Both the position numbers and the translations under genes were made by a program. This document shows positions 15,001 through 30,000 of a DNA stretch of 64,000 nucleotides, piece after piece. The DNA comes from Carpediemonas membranifera (taxonomy: Eukaryota > Fornicata): positions 1-64,000 of the forward strand of contig JAHDYR010000001.1 in the NCBI GenBank assembly GCA_019828565.1, read 5' to 3'. Position 1 is the stretch's first letter. Each line of letters opens with the position of its first letter. The notes under the pieces were generated by a model, which was not told the origin of the DNA, ran no database searches, and was given only the letters and a program-made list of their open reading frames with translations.

Positions 15001-18000
15001 CCCTGAAATCACGAGCTGGGATGCCCCGGACTAATGTCTGGCTTAATCGCCAGGGCTCCTAGTATACTATACGCAGAGGCGCGGAGTCCCCCAAATGCAT
15101 CAACTGATTGACTTATGAAAATGACATTTTTGATTTCTGCCACTCACCCGCCTGGGGAGCTACAGTCGGCACATCCCTAGATCGCTGGTGCCTAGCTAGC
15201 GCTCGCGATTAAGCCAATCTCCCGGCGATAGCGTTCCAACTCGTTGCGCTGGGTCGTGCCCATTTTTCGAAAGTGGTCGCCCCTGAAATCACGAGCTGGG
15301 ATGCCCCGGACTAATGTCTGGCTTAATCGCCAGGGCTCCTAGTATACTATACGCAGAGGCGCGGAGTCCCCAAATGCATCAACTGATTGACTTATGAAAA
15401 TGACATTTTTGATTTCTGCCACTCACCCGCCTGGGGAGCTACAGTCGGCACATCCCCTAGATCGCTAGTGCCTAGCTAGCGCTCGCGATTAAGCCAATCT
15501 CCCGGCGATAGCGTTCCAACTCGTTGCGCTGGGTCGTGCCCATTTTTCGAAAGTGGTCGCCCCTGAAATCACGAGCTGGGATGCCCCGGACTAATGTCTG
15601 GCTTAATCGCCAGGGCTCCTAGTATACTATACGCAGAGGCGCGGAGTCCCCCAAATGCATCAACTGATTGACTTTATGAAATGACATTTTTGATTTCTGC
15701 CACTCACCCGCCTGGGGAGCTACAGTCGGCACATCCCCTAGATCGCTAGTGCCTAGCTAGCGCTCGCGATCAAGCCAATCTCCCGGCGATAGCGTTCCAA
15801 CTCGTTGCGCTGGGTCGTGCCCATTTTTCGAAAGTGGTCGCCCCTGAAATCACGAGCTGGGATGCCCCGGACTAATGTCTGGCTTAATCGCCAGGGGCTC
15901 CTAGTATACTATACGCAGAGGCGCGGAGTCCCCCAAATGCATCAACTGATTGACTTATGAAAATGACATTTTTGATTTCTGCCACTCACCCGCCTGGGGA
16001 GCTACAGTCGGCACATCCCTAGATCGCTAGTGCCTAGCTAGCGCTCGCGATTAAGCCAATCTCCCGGCGATAGCGTTCCAACTCGTTGCGCTGGGTCGTG
16101 CCCATTTTTTCGAAAGTGGTCGCCCCTGAAATCACGAGCTGGGATGCCCCGGACTAATGTCTGGCTTAATCGCCAGGGCTCCTAGTATACTATACGCAGA
16201 GGCGCGGAGTCCCCCAAATGCATCAACTGATTGACTTATGAAAATGACATTTTTGATTTCTGCCACTCACCCGCCTGGGGAGCTACAGTCGGCACATCCC
16301 CTAGATCGCTAGTGCCTAGCTAGCGCTCGCGATTAAGCCAATCTCCCGGCGATAGCGTTCCAACTCGTTGCGCTGGGTCGTGCCCATTTTTCGAAAGTGG
16401 TCGCCCCTGAAATCACGAGCTGGGATGCCCCGGACTAATGTCTGGCTTAATCGCCAGGGCTCCTAGTATACTATACGCAGAGGCGCGGAGTCCCCCAAAT
16501 GCATCAACTGATTGACTTATGAAAATGACATTTTTGGATTTCTGCCACTCACCCGCCTGGGGAGCTACAGTCGGCACATCCCCTAGATCGCTAGTGCCTA
16601 GCTAGCGCTCGCGATTAAGCCAATCTCCCGGCGATAGCGTTCCAACTCGTTGCGCTGGGTCGTGCCCATTTTTTTCGAAAGTGGTCGCCCCTGAAATCAC
16701 GAGCTGGGATGCCCCGGACTAATGTCTGGCTTAATCGCCAGGGCTCCTAGTATACTATACGCAGAGGCGCGGAGTCCCCCAAATGCATCAACTGATTGAC
16801 TTATGAAAATGACATTTTTTTGATTTCTGCCACTCACCCGCCTGGGGAGCTACAGTCGGCACATCCCCTAGATCGCTGGTGCCTAGCTGGCGCTCGCGAT
16901 TAAGCCAATCTCCCGGCGATAGCGTTCCAACTCGTTGCGCTGGGTCGTGCCCATTTTTCGAAAGTGGTCGCCCCTGAAATCACGAGCTGGGATGCCCCGG
17001 ACTAATGTCTGGCTTAATCGCCAGGGCTCCTAGTATACTATACGCAGAGGCGCGGAGTCCCCCAAATGCATCAACTGATTGACTTATGAAAATGACATTT
17101 TTTTGATTTCTGCCACTCACCCGCCTGGGGGAGCTACAGTCGGCACATCCCTAGATCGCTAGTGCCTAGCTAGCGCTCGCGATTAAGCCAATCTCCCGGC
17201 GATAGCGTTCCAACTCGTTGCGCTGGGTCGTGCCCATTTTTTTCGAAAGTGGTCGCCCCTGAAATCACGAGCTGGGATGCCCCGGACTAATGTCTGGCTT
17301 AATCGCCAGGGCTCCTAGTATACTATACGCAGAGGCGCGGAGTCCCCCAAATGCATCAACTGATTGACTTATGAAAATGACATTTTTTTGATTTCTGCCA
17401 CTCACCCGCCTGGGGAGCTACAGTCGGCACATCCCCTAGATCGCTGAGTGCCCTAGCTAGCGCTCGCGATTAAGCCAATCTCCCGGCGATAGCGTTCCAA
17501 CTCGTTGCGCTGGGTCGTGCCCATTTTTTTCGAAAGTGGTCGCCCCTGAAATCACGAGCTGGGATGCCCCGGACTAATGTCTGGCTTAATCGCCAGGGCT
17601 CCTAGTATACTATACGCAGAGGCGCGGAGTCCCCCAAATGCATCAACTGATTGACTTATGAAAATGACATTTTTTTGATTTCTGCCACTCACCCGCCTGG
17701 GGAGCTACAGTCGGCACATCCCCTAGATCGCTAGTGCCCTAGCTAGCGCTCGCGATTAAGCCAATCTCCCGGCGATAGCGTTCCAACTCGTTGCGCTGGG
17801 TCGTGCCCATTTTTTTCGAAAGTGGTCGCCCCTGAAATCACGAGCTGGGATGCCCCGGACTAATGTCTGGCTTAATCGCCAGGGCTCCTAGTATAATATA
17901 CGCAGAGGCGCGGAGTCCCCCAAATGCATCAACTGATTGACTTATGAAAATGACATTTTTGATTTCTGCCACTCACCCGCCTGGGGAGCTACAGTCGGCA

Positions 18001-21000
18001 CATCCCCTAGATCGCTAGTGCCTAGCTAGCGCTCGCGATTAAGCCAATCTCCCGGCGATAGCGTTCCAACTCGTTGCGCTGGGTCGTGCCCATTTTTTTC
18101 GAAAGTGGTCGCCCCTGAAATCACGAGCTGGGATGCCCCGGACTAATGTCTGGCTTAATCGCCAGGGCTCCTAGTATACTATACGCAGAGGCGCGGAGTC
18201 CCCCAAATGCATCAACTGATTGACTTATGAAAAATGACATTTTTTTGATTTCTGCCACTCACCCGCCTGGGGAGCTACAGTCGGCACATCCCCTAGATCG
18301 CTAGTGCCTAGCTAGCGCTCGCGATTAAGCCAATCTCCCGGCGATAGCGTTCCAACTCGTTGCGCTGGGTCGTGCCCATTTTTTTCGAAAGTGGTCGCCC
18401 CTGAAATCACGAGCTGGGATGCCCCGGACTAATGTCTGGCTTAATCGCCAGGGCTCCTAGTATACTATACGCAGAGGCGCGGAGTCCCCCCAAATGCATC
18501 AACTGATTGACTTATGAAAAATGACATTTTTTTGATTTCTGCCACTCACCCGCCTGGGGAGCTACAGTCGGCACATCCCCTAGATCGCTAGTGCCTAGCT
18601 AGCGCTCGCGATTAAGCCAATCTCCCGGCGATAGCGTTCCAACTCGTTGCGCTGGGTCGTGCCCATTTTTTTCGAAAGTGGTCGCCCCTGAAATCACGAG
18701 CTGGGATGCCCCGGACTAATGTCTGGCTTAATCGCCAGGGCTCCTAGTATACTATACGCAGAGGCGCGGAGTCCCCCCAAATGCATCAACTGATTGACTT
18801 ATGAAAATGACATTTTTTTGATTTCTGCCACTCACCCGCCTGGGGAGCTACAGTCGGCACATCCCCTAGATCGCTAGTGCCTAGCTAGCGCTCGCGATTA
18901 AGCCAATCTCCCGGCGATAGCGTTCCAACTCGTTGCGCTGGGTCGTGCCCATTTTTTTCGAAAGTGGTCGCCCCTGAAATCACGAGCTGGGATGCCCCGG
19001 ACTAATGTCTGGCTTAATCGCCAGGGCTCCTAGTATATTATACGCAGAGGCGCGGAGTCCCCCAAATGCATCAACTGATTGACTTATGAAAATGACATTT
19101 TTTTGATTTCTGCCACTCACCCGCCTGGGGAGCTACAGTCGGCACATCCCCTAGATCGCTAGTGCCTAGCTAGCGCTCGCGATTAAGCCAATCTCCCGGC
19201 GATAGCGTTCCAACTCGTTGCGCTGGGTCGTGCCCATTTTTTTCGAAAGTGGTCGCCCCTGAAATCACGAGCTGGGATGCCCCGGACTAATGTCTGGCTT
19301 AATCGCCAGGGCTCCTAGTATACTATACGCAGAGGCGCGGAGTCCCCCAAATGCATCAACTGATTGACTTATGAAAATGACATTTTTTTGATTTCTGCCA
19401 CTCACCCGCCTGGGGAGCTACAGTCGGCACATCCCCTAGATCGCTAGTGCCTAGCTAGCGCTCGCGATTAAGCCAATCTCCCGGCGATAGCGTTCCAACT
19501 CGTTGCGCTGGGTCGTGCCCATTTTTTTTCGAAAGTGGTCGCCCCTGAAATCACGAGCTGGGATGCCCCGGACTAATGTCTGGCTTAATCGCCAGGGCTC
19601 CTAGTATACTATACGCAGAGGCGCGGAGTCCCCCAAATGCATCAACTGATTGACTTATGAAAAATGACATTTTTTTGATTTCTGCCACTCACCCGCCTGG
19701 GGAGCTACAGTCGGCACATCCCCTAGATCGCTAGTGCCTAGCTAGCGCTCGCGATTAAGCCAATCTCCCGGCGATAGCGTTCCAACTCGTTGCGCTGGGT
19801 CGTGCCCATTTTTTTCGAAAGTGGTCGCCCCTGAAATCACGAGCTGGGATGCCCCGGACTAATGTCTGGCTTAATCGCCAGGGCTCCTAGTATACTATAC
19901 GCAGAGGCGCGGAGTCCCCCAAATGCATCAACTGATTGACTTATGAAAAATGACATTTTTTTGATTTCTGCCACTCACCCGCCTGGGGAGCTACAGTCGG
20001 CACATCCCCTAGATCGCTAGTGCCTAGCTAGCGCTCGCGATTAGCCAATCTCCCGGCGATAGCGTTCCAACTCGTTGCGCTGGGTCGTGCCCATTTTTTT
20101 CGAAAGTGGTCGCCCCTGAAATCACGAGCTGGGATGCCCCGGACTAATGTCTGGCTTAATCGCCAGGGCTCCTAGTATACTATACGCAGAGGCGCGGAGT
20201 CCCCCCAAATGCATCAACTGATTGACTTATGAAAATGACATTTTTGGATTTCTGCCACTCACCCGCCTGGGGAGCTACAGTCGGCACATCCCCTAGATCG
20301 CTAGTGCCTAGCTAGCGCTCGCGATTAAGCCAATCTCCCGGCGATAGCGTTCCAACTCGTTGCGCTGGGTCGTGCCCATTTTTTTCGAAAGTGGTCGCCC
20401 CTGAAATCACGAGCTGGGATGCCCCGGACTAATGTCTGGCTTAATCGCCAGGGCTCCTAGTATACTATACGCAGAGGCGCGGAGTCCCCCCAAATGCATC
20501 AACTGATTGACTTATGAAAATGACATTTTTTTGATTTCTGCCACTCACCCGCCTGGGGAGCTACAGTCGGCACATCCCCTAGATCGCTAGTGCCTAGCTA
20601 GCGCTCGCGATTAAGCCAATCTCCCGGCGATAGCGTTCCAACTCGTTGCGCTGGGTCGTGCCCATTTTTTTCGAAAGTGGTCGCCCCTGAAATCACGAGC
20701 TGGGATGCCCCGGACTAATGTCTGGCTTAATCGCCAGGGCTCCTAGTATACTATACGCAGAGGCGCGGAGTCCCCCCAAATGCATCAACTGATTGACTTA
20801 TGAAAAATGACATTTTTTTGATTTCTGCCACTCACCCGCCTGGGGAGCTACAGTCGGCACATCCCCTAGATCGCTAGTGCCTAGCTAGCGCTCGCGATTA
20901 AGCCAATCTCCCGGCGATAGCGTTCCAACTCGTTGCGCTGGGTCGTGCCCATTTTTTTCGAAAGTGGTCGCCCCTGAAATCACGAGCTGGGATGCCCCGG

Positions 21001-24000
21001 ACTAATGTCTGGCTTAATCGCCAGGGCTCCTAGTATACTATACGCAGAGGCGCGGAGTCCCCCAAATGCATCAACTGATTGACTTATGAAAATGACATTT
21101 TTTTGATTTCTGCCACTCACCCGCCTGGGGAGCTACAGTCGGCACATCCCCTAGATCGCTAGTGCCTAGCTAGCGCTCGCGATTAAGCCAATCTCCCGGC
21201 GATAGCGTTCCAACTCGTTGCGCTGGGTCGTGCCCATTTTTTTCGAAAGTGGTCGCCCCTGAAATCACGAGCTGGGATGCCCCGGACTAATGTCTGGCTT
21301 AATCGCCAGGGCTCCTAGTATACTATACGCAGAGGCGCGGAGTCCCCCAAATGCATCAACTGATTGACTTATGAAAAATGACATTTTTTTGATTTCTGCC
21401 ACTCACCCGCCTGGGGAGCTACAGTCGGCACATCCCCTAGATCGCTAGTGCCTAGCTAGCGCTCGCGATTAAGCCAATCTCCCGGCGATAGCGTTCCAAC
21501 TCGTTGCGCTGGGTCGTGCCCATTTTTTTCGAAAGTGGTCGCCCCTGAAATCACGAGCTGGGATGCCCCGGACTAATGTCTGGCTTAATCGCCAGGGCTC
21601 CTAGTATACTATACGCAGAGGCGCGGAGTCCCCCCAAATGCATCAACTGATTGACTTATGAAAAATGACATTTTTTTGATTTCTGCCACTCACCCGCCTG
21701 GGGAGCTACAGTCGGCACATCCCCTAGATCGCTAGTGCCTAGCTAGCGCTCGCGATTAAGCCAATCTCCCGGCGATAGCGTTCCAACTCGTTGCGCTGGG
21801 TCGTGCCCATTTTTTTCGAAAGTGGTCGCCCCTGAAATCACGAGCTGGGATGCCCCGGACTAATGTCTGGCTTAATCGCCAGGGCTCCTAGTATACTATA
21901 CGCAGAGGCGCGGAGTCCCCCAAATGCATCAACTGATTGACTTATGAAAAATGACATTTTTTTGATTTCTGCCACTCACCCGCCTGGGGAGCTACAGTCG
22001 GCACATCCCCTAGATCGCTAGTGCCTAGCTAGCGCTCGCGATTAAGCCAATCTCCCGGCGATAGCGTTCCAACTCGTTGCGCTGGGTCGTGCCCATTTTT
22101 TTCGAAAGTGGTCGCCCCTGAAATCACGAGCTGGGATGCCCCGGACTAATGTCTGGCTTAATCGCCAGGGCTCCTAGTATACTATACGCAGAGGCGCGGA
22201 GTCCCCCAAATGCATCAACTGATTGACTTATGAAAAATGACATTTTTTTGATTTCTGCCACTCACCCGCCTGGGGAGCTACAGTCGGCACATCCCCTAGA
22301 TCGCTAGTGCCTAGCTAGCGCTCGCGATTAAGCCAATCTCCCGGCGATAGCGTTCCAACTCGTTGCGCTGGGTCGTGCCCATTTTTTTCGAAAGTGGTCG
22401 CCCCTGAAATCACGAGCTGGGATGCCCCGGACTAATGTCTGGCTTAATCGCCAGGGCTCCTAGTATACTATACGCAGAGGCGCGGAGTCCCCCAAATGCA
22501 TCAACTGATTGACTTATGAAAAATGACATTTTTTTGATTTCTGCCACTCACCCGCCTGGGGAGCTACAGTCGGCACATCCCCTAGATCGCTAGTGCCTAG
22601 CTAGCGCTCGCGATTAAGCCAATCTCCCGGCGATAGCGTTCCAACTCGTTGCGCTGGGTCGTGCCCATTTTTTTCGAAAGTGGTCGCCCCTGAAATCACG
22701 AGCTGGGATGCCCCGGACTAATGTCTGGCTTAATCGCCAGGGCTCCTAGTATACTATACGCAGAGGCGCGGAGTCCCCCCAAATGCATCAACTGATTGAC
22801 TTATGAAAATGACATTTTTTTGATTTCTGCCACTCACCCGCCTGGGGAGCTACAGTCGGCACATCCCCTAGATCGCTAGTGCCTAGCTAGCGCTCGCGAT
22901 TAAGCCAATCTCCCGGCGATAGCGTTCCAACTCGTTGCGCTGGGTCGTGCCCATTTTTTTCGAAAGTGGTCGCCCCTGAAATCACGAGCTGGGATGCCCC
23001 GGACTAATGTCTGGCTTAATCGCCAGGGCTCCTAGTATAATATACGCAGAGGCGCGGAGTCCCCCAAATGCATCAACTGATTGACTTATGAAAATGACAT
23101 TTTTTTGATTTCTGCCACTCACCCGCCTGGGGAGCTACAGTCGGCACATCCCCTAGATCGCTAGTGCCTAGCTAGCGCTCGCGATTAAGCCAATCTCCCG
23201 GCGATAGCGTTCCAACTCGTTGCGCTGGGTCGTGCCCATTTTTTTCGAAAGTGGTCGCCCCTGAAATCACGAGCTGGGATGCCCCGGACTAATGTCTGGC
23301 TTAATCGCCAGGGCTCCTAGTATAATATACGCAGAGGCGCGGAGTCCCCCAAATGCATCAACTGATTGACTTATGAAAATGACATTTTTGATTTCTGCCA
23401 CTCACCCGCCTGGGGAGCTACAGTCGGCACATCCCCTAGATCGCTAGTGCCTAGCTAGCGCTCGCGATTAAGCCAATCTCCCGGCGATAGCGTTCCAACT
23501 CGTTGCGCTGGGTCGTGCCCATTTTTTTCGAAAGTGGTCGCCCCTGAAATCACGAGCTGGGATGCCCCGGACTAATGTCTGGCTTAATCGCCAGGGCTCC
23601 TAGTATAATATACGCAGAGGCGCGGAGTCCCCCCAAATGCATCAACTGATTGACTTATGAAAATGACATTTTTGGATTTCTGCCACTCACCCGCCTGGGG
23701 AGCTACAGTCGGCACATCCCCTAGATCGCTAGTGCCTAGCTAGCGCTCGCGATTAAGCCAATCTCCCGGCGATAGCGTTCCAACTCGTTGCGCTGGGTCG
23801 TGCCCATTTTTCGAAAGTGGTCGCCCCTGAAATCACGAGCTGGGATGCCCCGGACTAATGTCTGGCTTAATCGCCAGGGCTCCTAGTATACTATACGCAG
23901 AGGCGCGGAGTCCCCCCAAATGCATCAACTGATTGACTTATGAAAATGACATTTTTGATTTCTGCCACTCACCCGCCTGGGGAGCTACAGTCGGCACATC

Positions 24001-27000
24001 CCCTAGATCGCTAGTGCCTAGCTAGCGCTCGCGATTAAGCCAATCTCCCGGCGATAGCGTTCCAACTCGTTGCGCTGGGTCGTGCCCATTTTTTTCGAAA
24101 GTGGTCGCCCCTGAAATCACGAGCTGGGATGCCCCGGACTAATGTCTGGCTTAATCGCCAGGGCTCCTAGTATAATATACGCAGAGGCGCGGAGTCCCCC
24201 AAATGCATCAACTGATTGACTTATGAAAATGACATTTTTTTGATTTCTGCCACTCACCCGCCTGGGGAGCTACAGTCGGCACATCCCCTAGATCGCTAGT
24301 GCCTAGCTAGCGCTCGCGATTAAGCCAATCTCCCGGCGATAGCGTTCCAACTCGTTGCGCTGGGTCGTGCCCATTTTTTTCGAAAGTGGTCGCCCCTGAA
24401 ATCACGAGCTGGGATGCCCCGGACTAATGTCTGGCTTAATCGCCAGGGCTCCTAGTATACTATACGCAGAGGCGCGGAGTCCCCCAAATGCATCAACTGA
24501 TTGACTTATGAAAATGACATTTTTGATTTCTGCCACTCACCCGCCTGGGGAGCTACAGTCGGCACATCCCCTAGATCGCTAGTGCCTAGCTAGCGCTCGC
24601 GATTAAGCCAATCTCCCGGCGATAGCGTTCCAACTCGTTGCGCTGGGTCGTGCCCATTTTTTTCGAAAGTGGTCGCCCCTGAAATCACGAGCTGGGATGC
24701 CCCGGACTAATGTCTGGCTTAATCGCCAGGGCTCCTAGTATACTATACGCAGAGGCGCGGAGTCCCCCAAATGCATCAACTGATTGACTTTATGAAAATG
24801 ACATTTTTGATTTCTGCCACTCACCCGCCTGGGGAGCTACAGTCGGCACATCCCCTAGATCGCTAGTGCCTAGCTAGCGCTCGCGATTAAGCCAATCTCC
24901 CGGCGATAGCGTTCCAACTCGTTGCGCTGGGTCGTGCCCATTTTTTTCGAAAGTGGTCGCCCCTGAAATCACGAGCTGGGATGCCCCGGACTAATGTCTG
25001 GCTTAATCGCCAGGGCTCCTAGTATAAATATACGCAGAGGCGCGGAGTCCCCCCAAATGCATCAACTGATTGACTTATGAAAATGACATTTTTGATTTCT
25101 GCCACTCACCCGCCTGGGGAGCTACAGTCGGCACATCCCCTAGATCGCTAGTGCCTAGCTAGCGCTCGCGATTAAGCCAATCTCCCGGCGATAGCGTTCC
25201 AACTCGTTGCGCTGGGTCGTGCCCATTTTTTTCGAAAGTGGTCGCCCCTGAAATCACGAGCTGGGATGCCCCGGACTAATGTCTGGCTTAATCGCCAGGG
25301 CTCCTAGTATACTATACGCAGAGGCGCGGAGTCCCCCAAATGCATCAACTGATTGACTTATGAAAATGACATTTTTTTGATTTCTGCCACTCACCCGCCT
25401 GGGGAGCTACAGTCGGCACATCCCCTAGATCGCTAGTGCCTAGCTAGCGCTCGCGATTAAGCCAATCTCCCGGCGATAGCGTTCCAACTCGTTGCGCTGG
25501 GTCGTGCCCATTTTTTTCGAAAGTGGTCGCTCCTGAAATCACGAGCTGGGATGCCCCGGACTAATGTCTGGCTTAATCGCCAGGGCTCCTAGTATACTAT
25601 ACGCAGAGGCGCGGAGTCCCCCAAATGCATCAACTGATTGACTTATGAAAATGACATTTTTTTGATTTCTGCCACTCACCCGCCTGGGGAGCTACAGTCG
25701 GCACATCCCCTAGATCGCTAGTGCCTAGCTAGCGCTCGCGATTAAGCCAATCTCCCGGCGATAGCGTTCCAACTCGTTGCGCTGGGTCGTGCCCATTTTT
25801 TTCGAAAGTGGTCGCCCCTGAAATCACGAGCTGGGATGCCCCGGACTAATGTCTGGCTTAATCGCCAGGGCTCCTAGTATACTATACGCAGAGGCGCGGA
25901 GTCCCCCAAATGCATCAACTGATTGACTTATGAAAATGACATTTTTGATTTCTGCCACTCACCCGCCTGGGGAGCTACAGTCGGCACATCCCCTAGATCG
26001 CTAGTGCCTAGCTAGCGCTCGCGATTAAGCCAATCTCCCGGCGATAGCGTTCCAACTCGTTGCGCTGGGTCGTGCCCATTTTTTTCGAAAGTGGTCGCCC
26101 CTGAAATCACGAGCTGGGATGCCCCGGACTAATGTCTGGCTTAATCGCCAGGGCTCCTAGTATACTATACGCAGAGGCGCGGAGTCCCCCCAAATGCATC
26201 AACTGATTGACTTATGAAAATGACATTTTTGATTTCTGCCACTCACCCGCCTGGGGAGCTACAGTCGGCACATCCCCTAGATCGCTAGTGCCTAGCTAGC
26301 GCTCGCGATTAAGCCAATCTCCCGGCGATAGCGTTCCAACTCGTTGCGCTGGGTCGTGCCCATTTTTTTCGAAAGTGGTCGCCCCTGAAATCACGAGCTG
26401 GGATGCCCCGGACTAATGTCTGGCTTAATCGCCAGGGCTCCTAGTATACTATACGCAGAGGCGCGGAGTCCCCCCAAATGCATCAACTGATTGACTTATG
26501 AAAATGACATTTTTGATTTCTGCCACTCACCCGCCTGGGGAGCTACAGTCGGCACATCCCCTAGATCGCTAGTGCCTAGCTAGCGCTCGCGATTAAGCCA
26601 ATCTCCCGGCGATAGCGTTCCAACTCGTTGCGCTGGGTCGTGCCCATTTTTTTCGAAAGTGGTCGCCCCTGAAATCACGAGCTGGGATGCCCCGGACTAA
26701 TGTCTGGCTTAATCGCCAGGGCTCCTAGTATACTATACGCAGAGGCGCGGAGTCCCCCCAAATGCATCAACTGATTGACTTATGAAAATGACATTTTTTT
26801 GATTTCTGCCACTCACCCGCCTGGGGAGCTACAGTCGGCACATCCCCTAGATCGCTAGTGCCTAGCTAGCGCTCGCGATTAAGCCAATCTCCCGGCGATA
26901 GCGTTCCAACTCGTTGCGCTGGGTCGTGCCCATTTTTTTCGAAAGTGGTCGCCCCTGAAATCACGAGCTGGGATGCCCCGGACTAATGTCTGGCTTAATC

Positions 27001-30000
27001 GCCAGGGCTCCTAGTATACTATACGCAGAGGCGCGGAGTCCCCCAAATGCATCAACTGATTGACTTATGAAAATGACATTTTTGATTTCTGCCACTCACC
27101 CGCCTGGGGAGCTACAGTCGGCACATCCCCTAGATCGCTAGTGCCTAGCTAGCGCTCGCGATTAAGCCAATCTCCCGGCGATAGCGTTCCAACTCGTTGC
27201 GCTGGGTCGTGCCCATTTTTTTCGAAAGTGGTCGCCCCTGAAATCACGAGCTGGGATGCCCCGGACTAATGTCTGGCTTAATCGCCAGGGCTCCTAGTAT
27301 AATATACGCAGAGGCGCGGAGTCCCCCAAATGCATCAACTGATTGACTTATGAAAATGACATTTTTTTGATTTCTGCCACTCACCCGCCTGGGGAGCTAC
27401 AGTCGGCACATCCCCTAGATCGCTAGTGCCTAGCTAGCGCTCGCGATTAAGCCAATCTCCCGGCGATAGCGTTCCAACTCGTTGCGCTGGGTCGTGCCCA
27501 TTTATTTTTCGAAAGTGGTCGCCCCTGAAATCACGAGCTGGGATGCCCCGGACTAATGTCTGGCTTAATCGCCAGGGCTCCTAGTATAATATACGCAGAG
27601 GCGCGGAGTCCCCCAAATGCATCAACTGATTGACTTATGAAAATGACATTTTTGATTTCTGCCACTCACCCGCCTGGGGAGCTACAGTCGGCACATCCCC
27701 TAGATCGCTAGTGCCTAGCTAGCGCTCGCGATTAAGCCAATCTCCCGGCGATAGCGTTCCAACTCGTTGCGCTGGGTCGTGCCCATTTTTCGAAAGTGGT
27801 CGCCCCTGAAATCACGAGCTGAGATGCCCCGGACTAATGTCTGGCTTAATCGCCAGGGCTCCTAGTATACTATACGCAGAGGCGCGGAGTCCCCCCAAAT
27901 GCATCAACTGATTGACTTATGAAAATGACATTTTTGATTTCTGCCACTCACCCGCCTGGGGAGCTACAGTCGGCACATCCCCTAGATCGCTAGTGCCTAG
28001 CTAGCGCTCGCGATTAAGCCAATCTCCCGGCGATAGCGTTCCAACTCGTTGCGCTGGGTCGTGCCCATTTTTCGAAAGTGGTCGCCCCTGAAATCACGAG
28101 CTGAGATGCCCCGGACTAATGTCTGGCTTAATCGCCAGGGCTCCTAGTATACTATACGCAGAGGCGCGGAGTCCCCCCAAATGCATCAACTGATTGACTT
28201 ATGAAAATGACATTTTTGATTTCTGCCACTCACCCGCCTGGGGAGCTACAGTCGGCACATCCCCTAGATCGCTAGTGCCTAGCTAGCGCTCGCGATTAAG
28301 CCAATCTCCCGGCGATAGCGTTCCAACTCGTTGCGCTGGGTCGTGCCCATTTTTCGAAAGTGGTCGCCCCTGAAATCACGAGCTGGGATGCCCCGGACTA
28401 ATGTCTGGCTTAATCGCCAGGGCTCCTAGTATAATATACGCAGAGGCGCGGAGTCCCCCAAATGCATCAACTGATTGACTTATGAAAATGACATTTTTGA
28501 TTTCTGCCACTCACCCGCCTGGGGAGCTACAGTCGGCACATCCCCTAGATCGCTAGTGCCTAGCTAGCGCTCGCGATTAAGCCAATCTCCCGGCGATAGC
28601 GTTCCAACTCGTTGCGCTGGGTCGTGCCCATTTTTCGAAAGTGGTCGCCCCTGAAATCACGAGCTGGGATGCCCCGGACTAATGTCTGGCTTAATCGCCA
28701 GGGCTCCTAGTATACTATACGCAGAGGCGCGGAGTCCCCCAAATGCATCAACTGATTGACTTATGAAAATGACATTTTTGATTTCTGCCACTCACCCGCC
28801 TGGGGAGCTACAGTCGGCACATCCCCTAGATCGCTAGTGCCTAGCTAGCGCTCGCGATTAAGCCAATCTCCCGGCGATAGCGTTCCAACTCGTTGCGCTG
28901 GGTCGTGCCCATTTTTCGAAAGTGGTCGCCCCTGAAATCACGAGCTGGGATGCCCCGGACTAATGTCTGGCTTAATCGCCAGGGCTCCTAGTATAATATA
29001 CGCAGAGGCGCGGAGTCCCCCAAATGCATCAACTGATTGACTTATGAAAATGACATTTTTGATTTCTGCCACTCACCCGCCTGGGGAGCTACAGTCGGCA
29101 CATCCCCTAGATCGCTAGTGCCTAGCTAGCGCTCGCGATTAAGCCAATCTCCCGGCGATAGCGTTCCAACTCGTTGCGCTGGGTCGTGCCCATTTTTCGA
29201 AAGTGGTCGCCCCTGAAATCACGAGCTGGGATGCCCCGGACTAATGTCTGGCTTAATCGCCAGGGCTCCTAGTATAATATACGCAGAGGCGCGGAGTCCC
29301 CCCAAATGCATCAACTGATTGACTTATGAAAATGACATTTTTGATTTCTGCCACTCACCCGCCTGGGGAGCTACAGTCGGCACATCCCCTAGATCGCTAG
29401 TGCCTAGCTAGCGCTCGCGATTAAGCCAATCTCCCGGCGATAGCGTTCCAACTCGTTGCGCTGGGTCGTGCCCATTTTTCGAAAGTGGTCGCCCCTGAAA
29501 TCACGAGCTGGGATGCCCCGGACTAATGTCTGGCTTAATCGCCAGGGCTCCTAGTATAATATACGCAGAGGCGCGGAGTCCCCCCAAATGCATCAACTGA
29601 TTGACTTATGAAAATGACATTTTTGATTTCTGCCACTCACCCGCCTGGGGAGCTACAGTCGGCACATCCCCTAGATCGCTAGTGCCTAGCTAGCGCTCGC
29701 GATTAAGCCAATCTCCCGGCGATAGCGTTCCAACTCGTTGCGCTGGGTCGTGCCCATTTTTCGAAAGTGGTCGCCCCTGAAATCACGAGCTGAGATGCCC
29801 CGGACTAATGTCTGGCTTAATCGCCAGGGCTCCTAGTATACTATACGCAGAGGCGCGGAGTCCCCCCAAATGCATCAACTGATTGACTTATGAAAATGAC
29901 ATTTTTGATTTCTGCCACTCACCCGCCTGGGGAGCTACAGTCGGCACATCCCCTAGATCGCTAGTGCCTAGCTAGCGCTCGCGATTAAGCCAATCTCCCG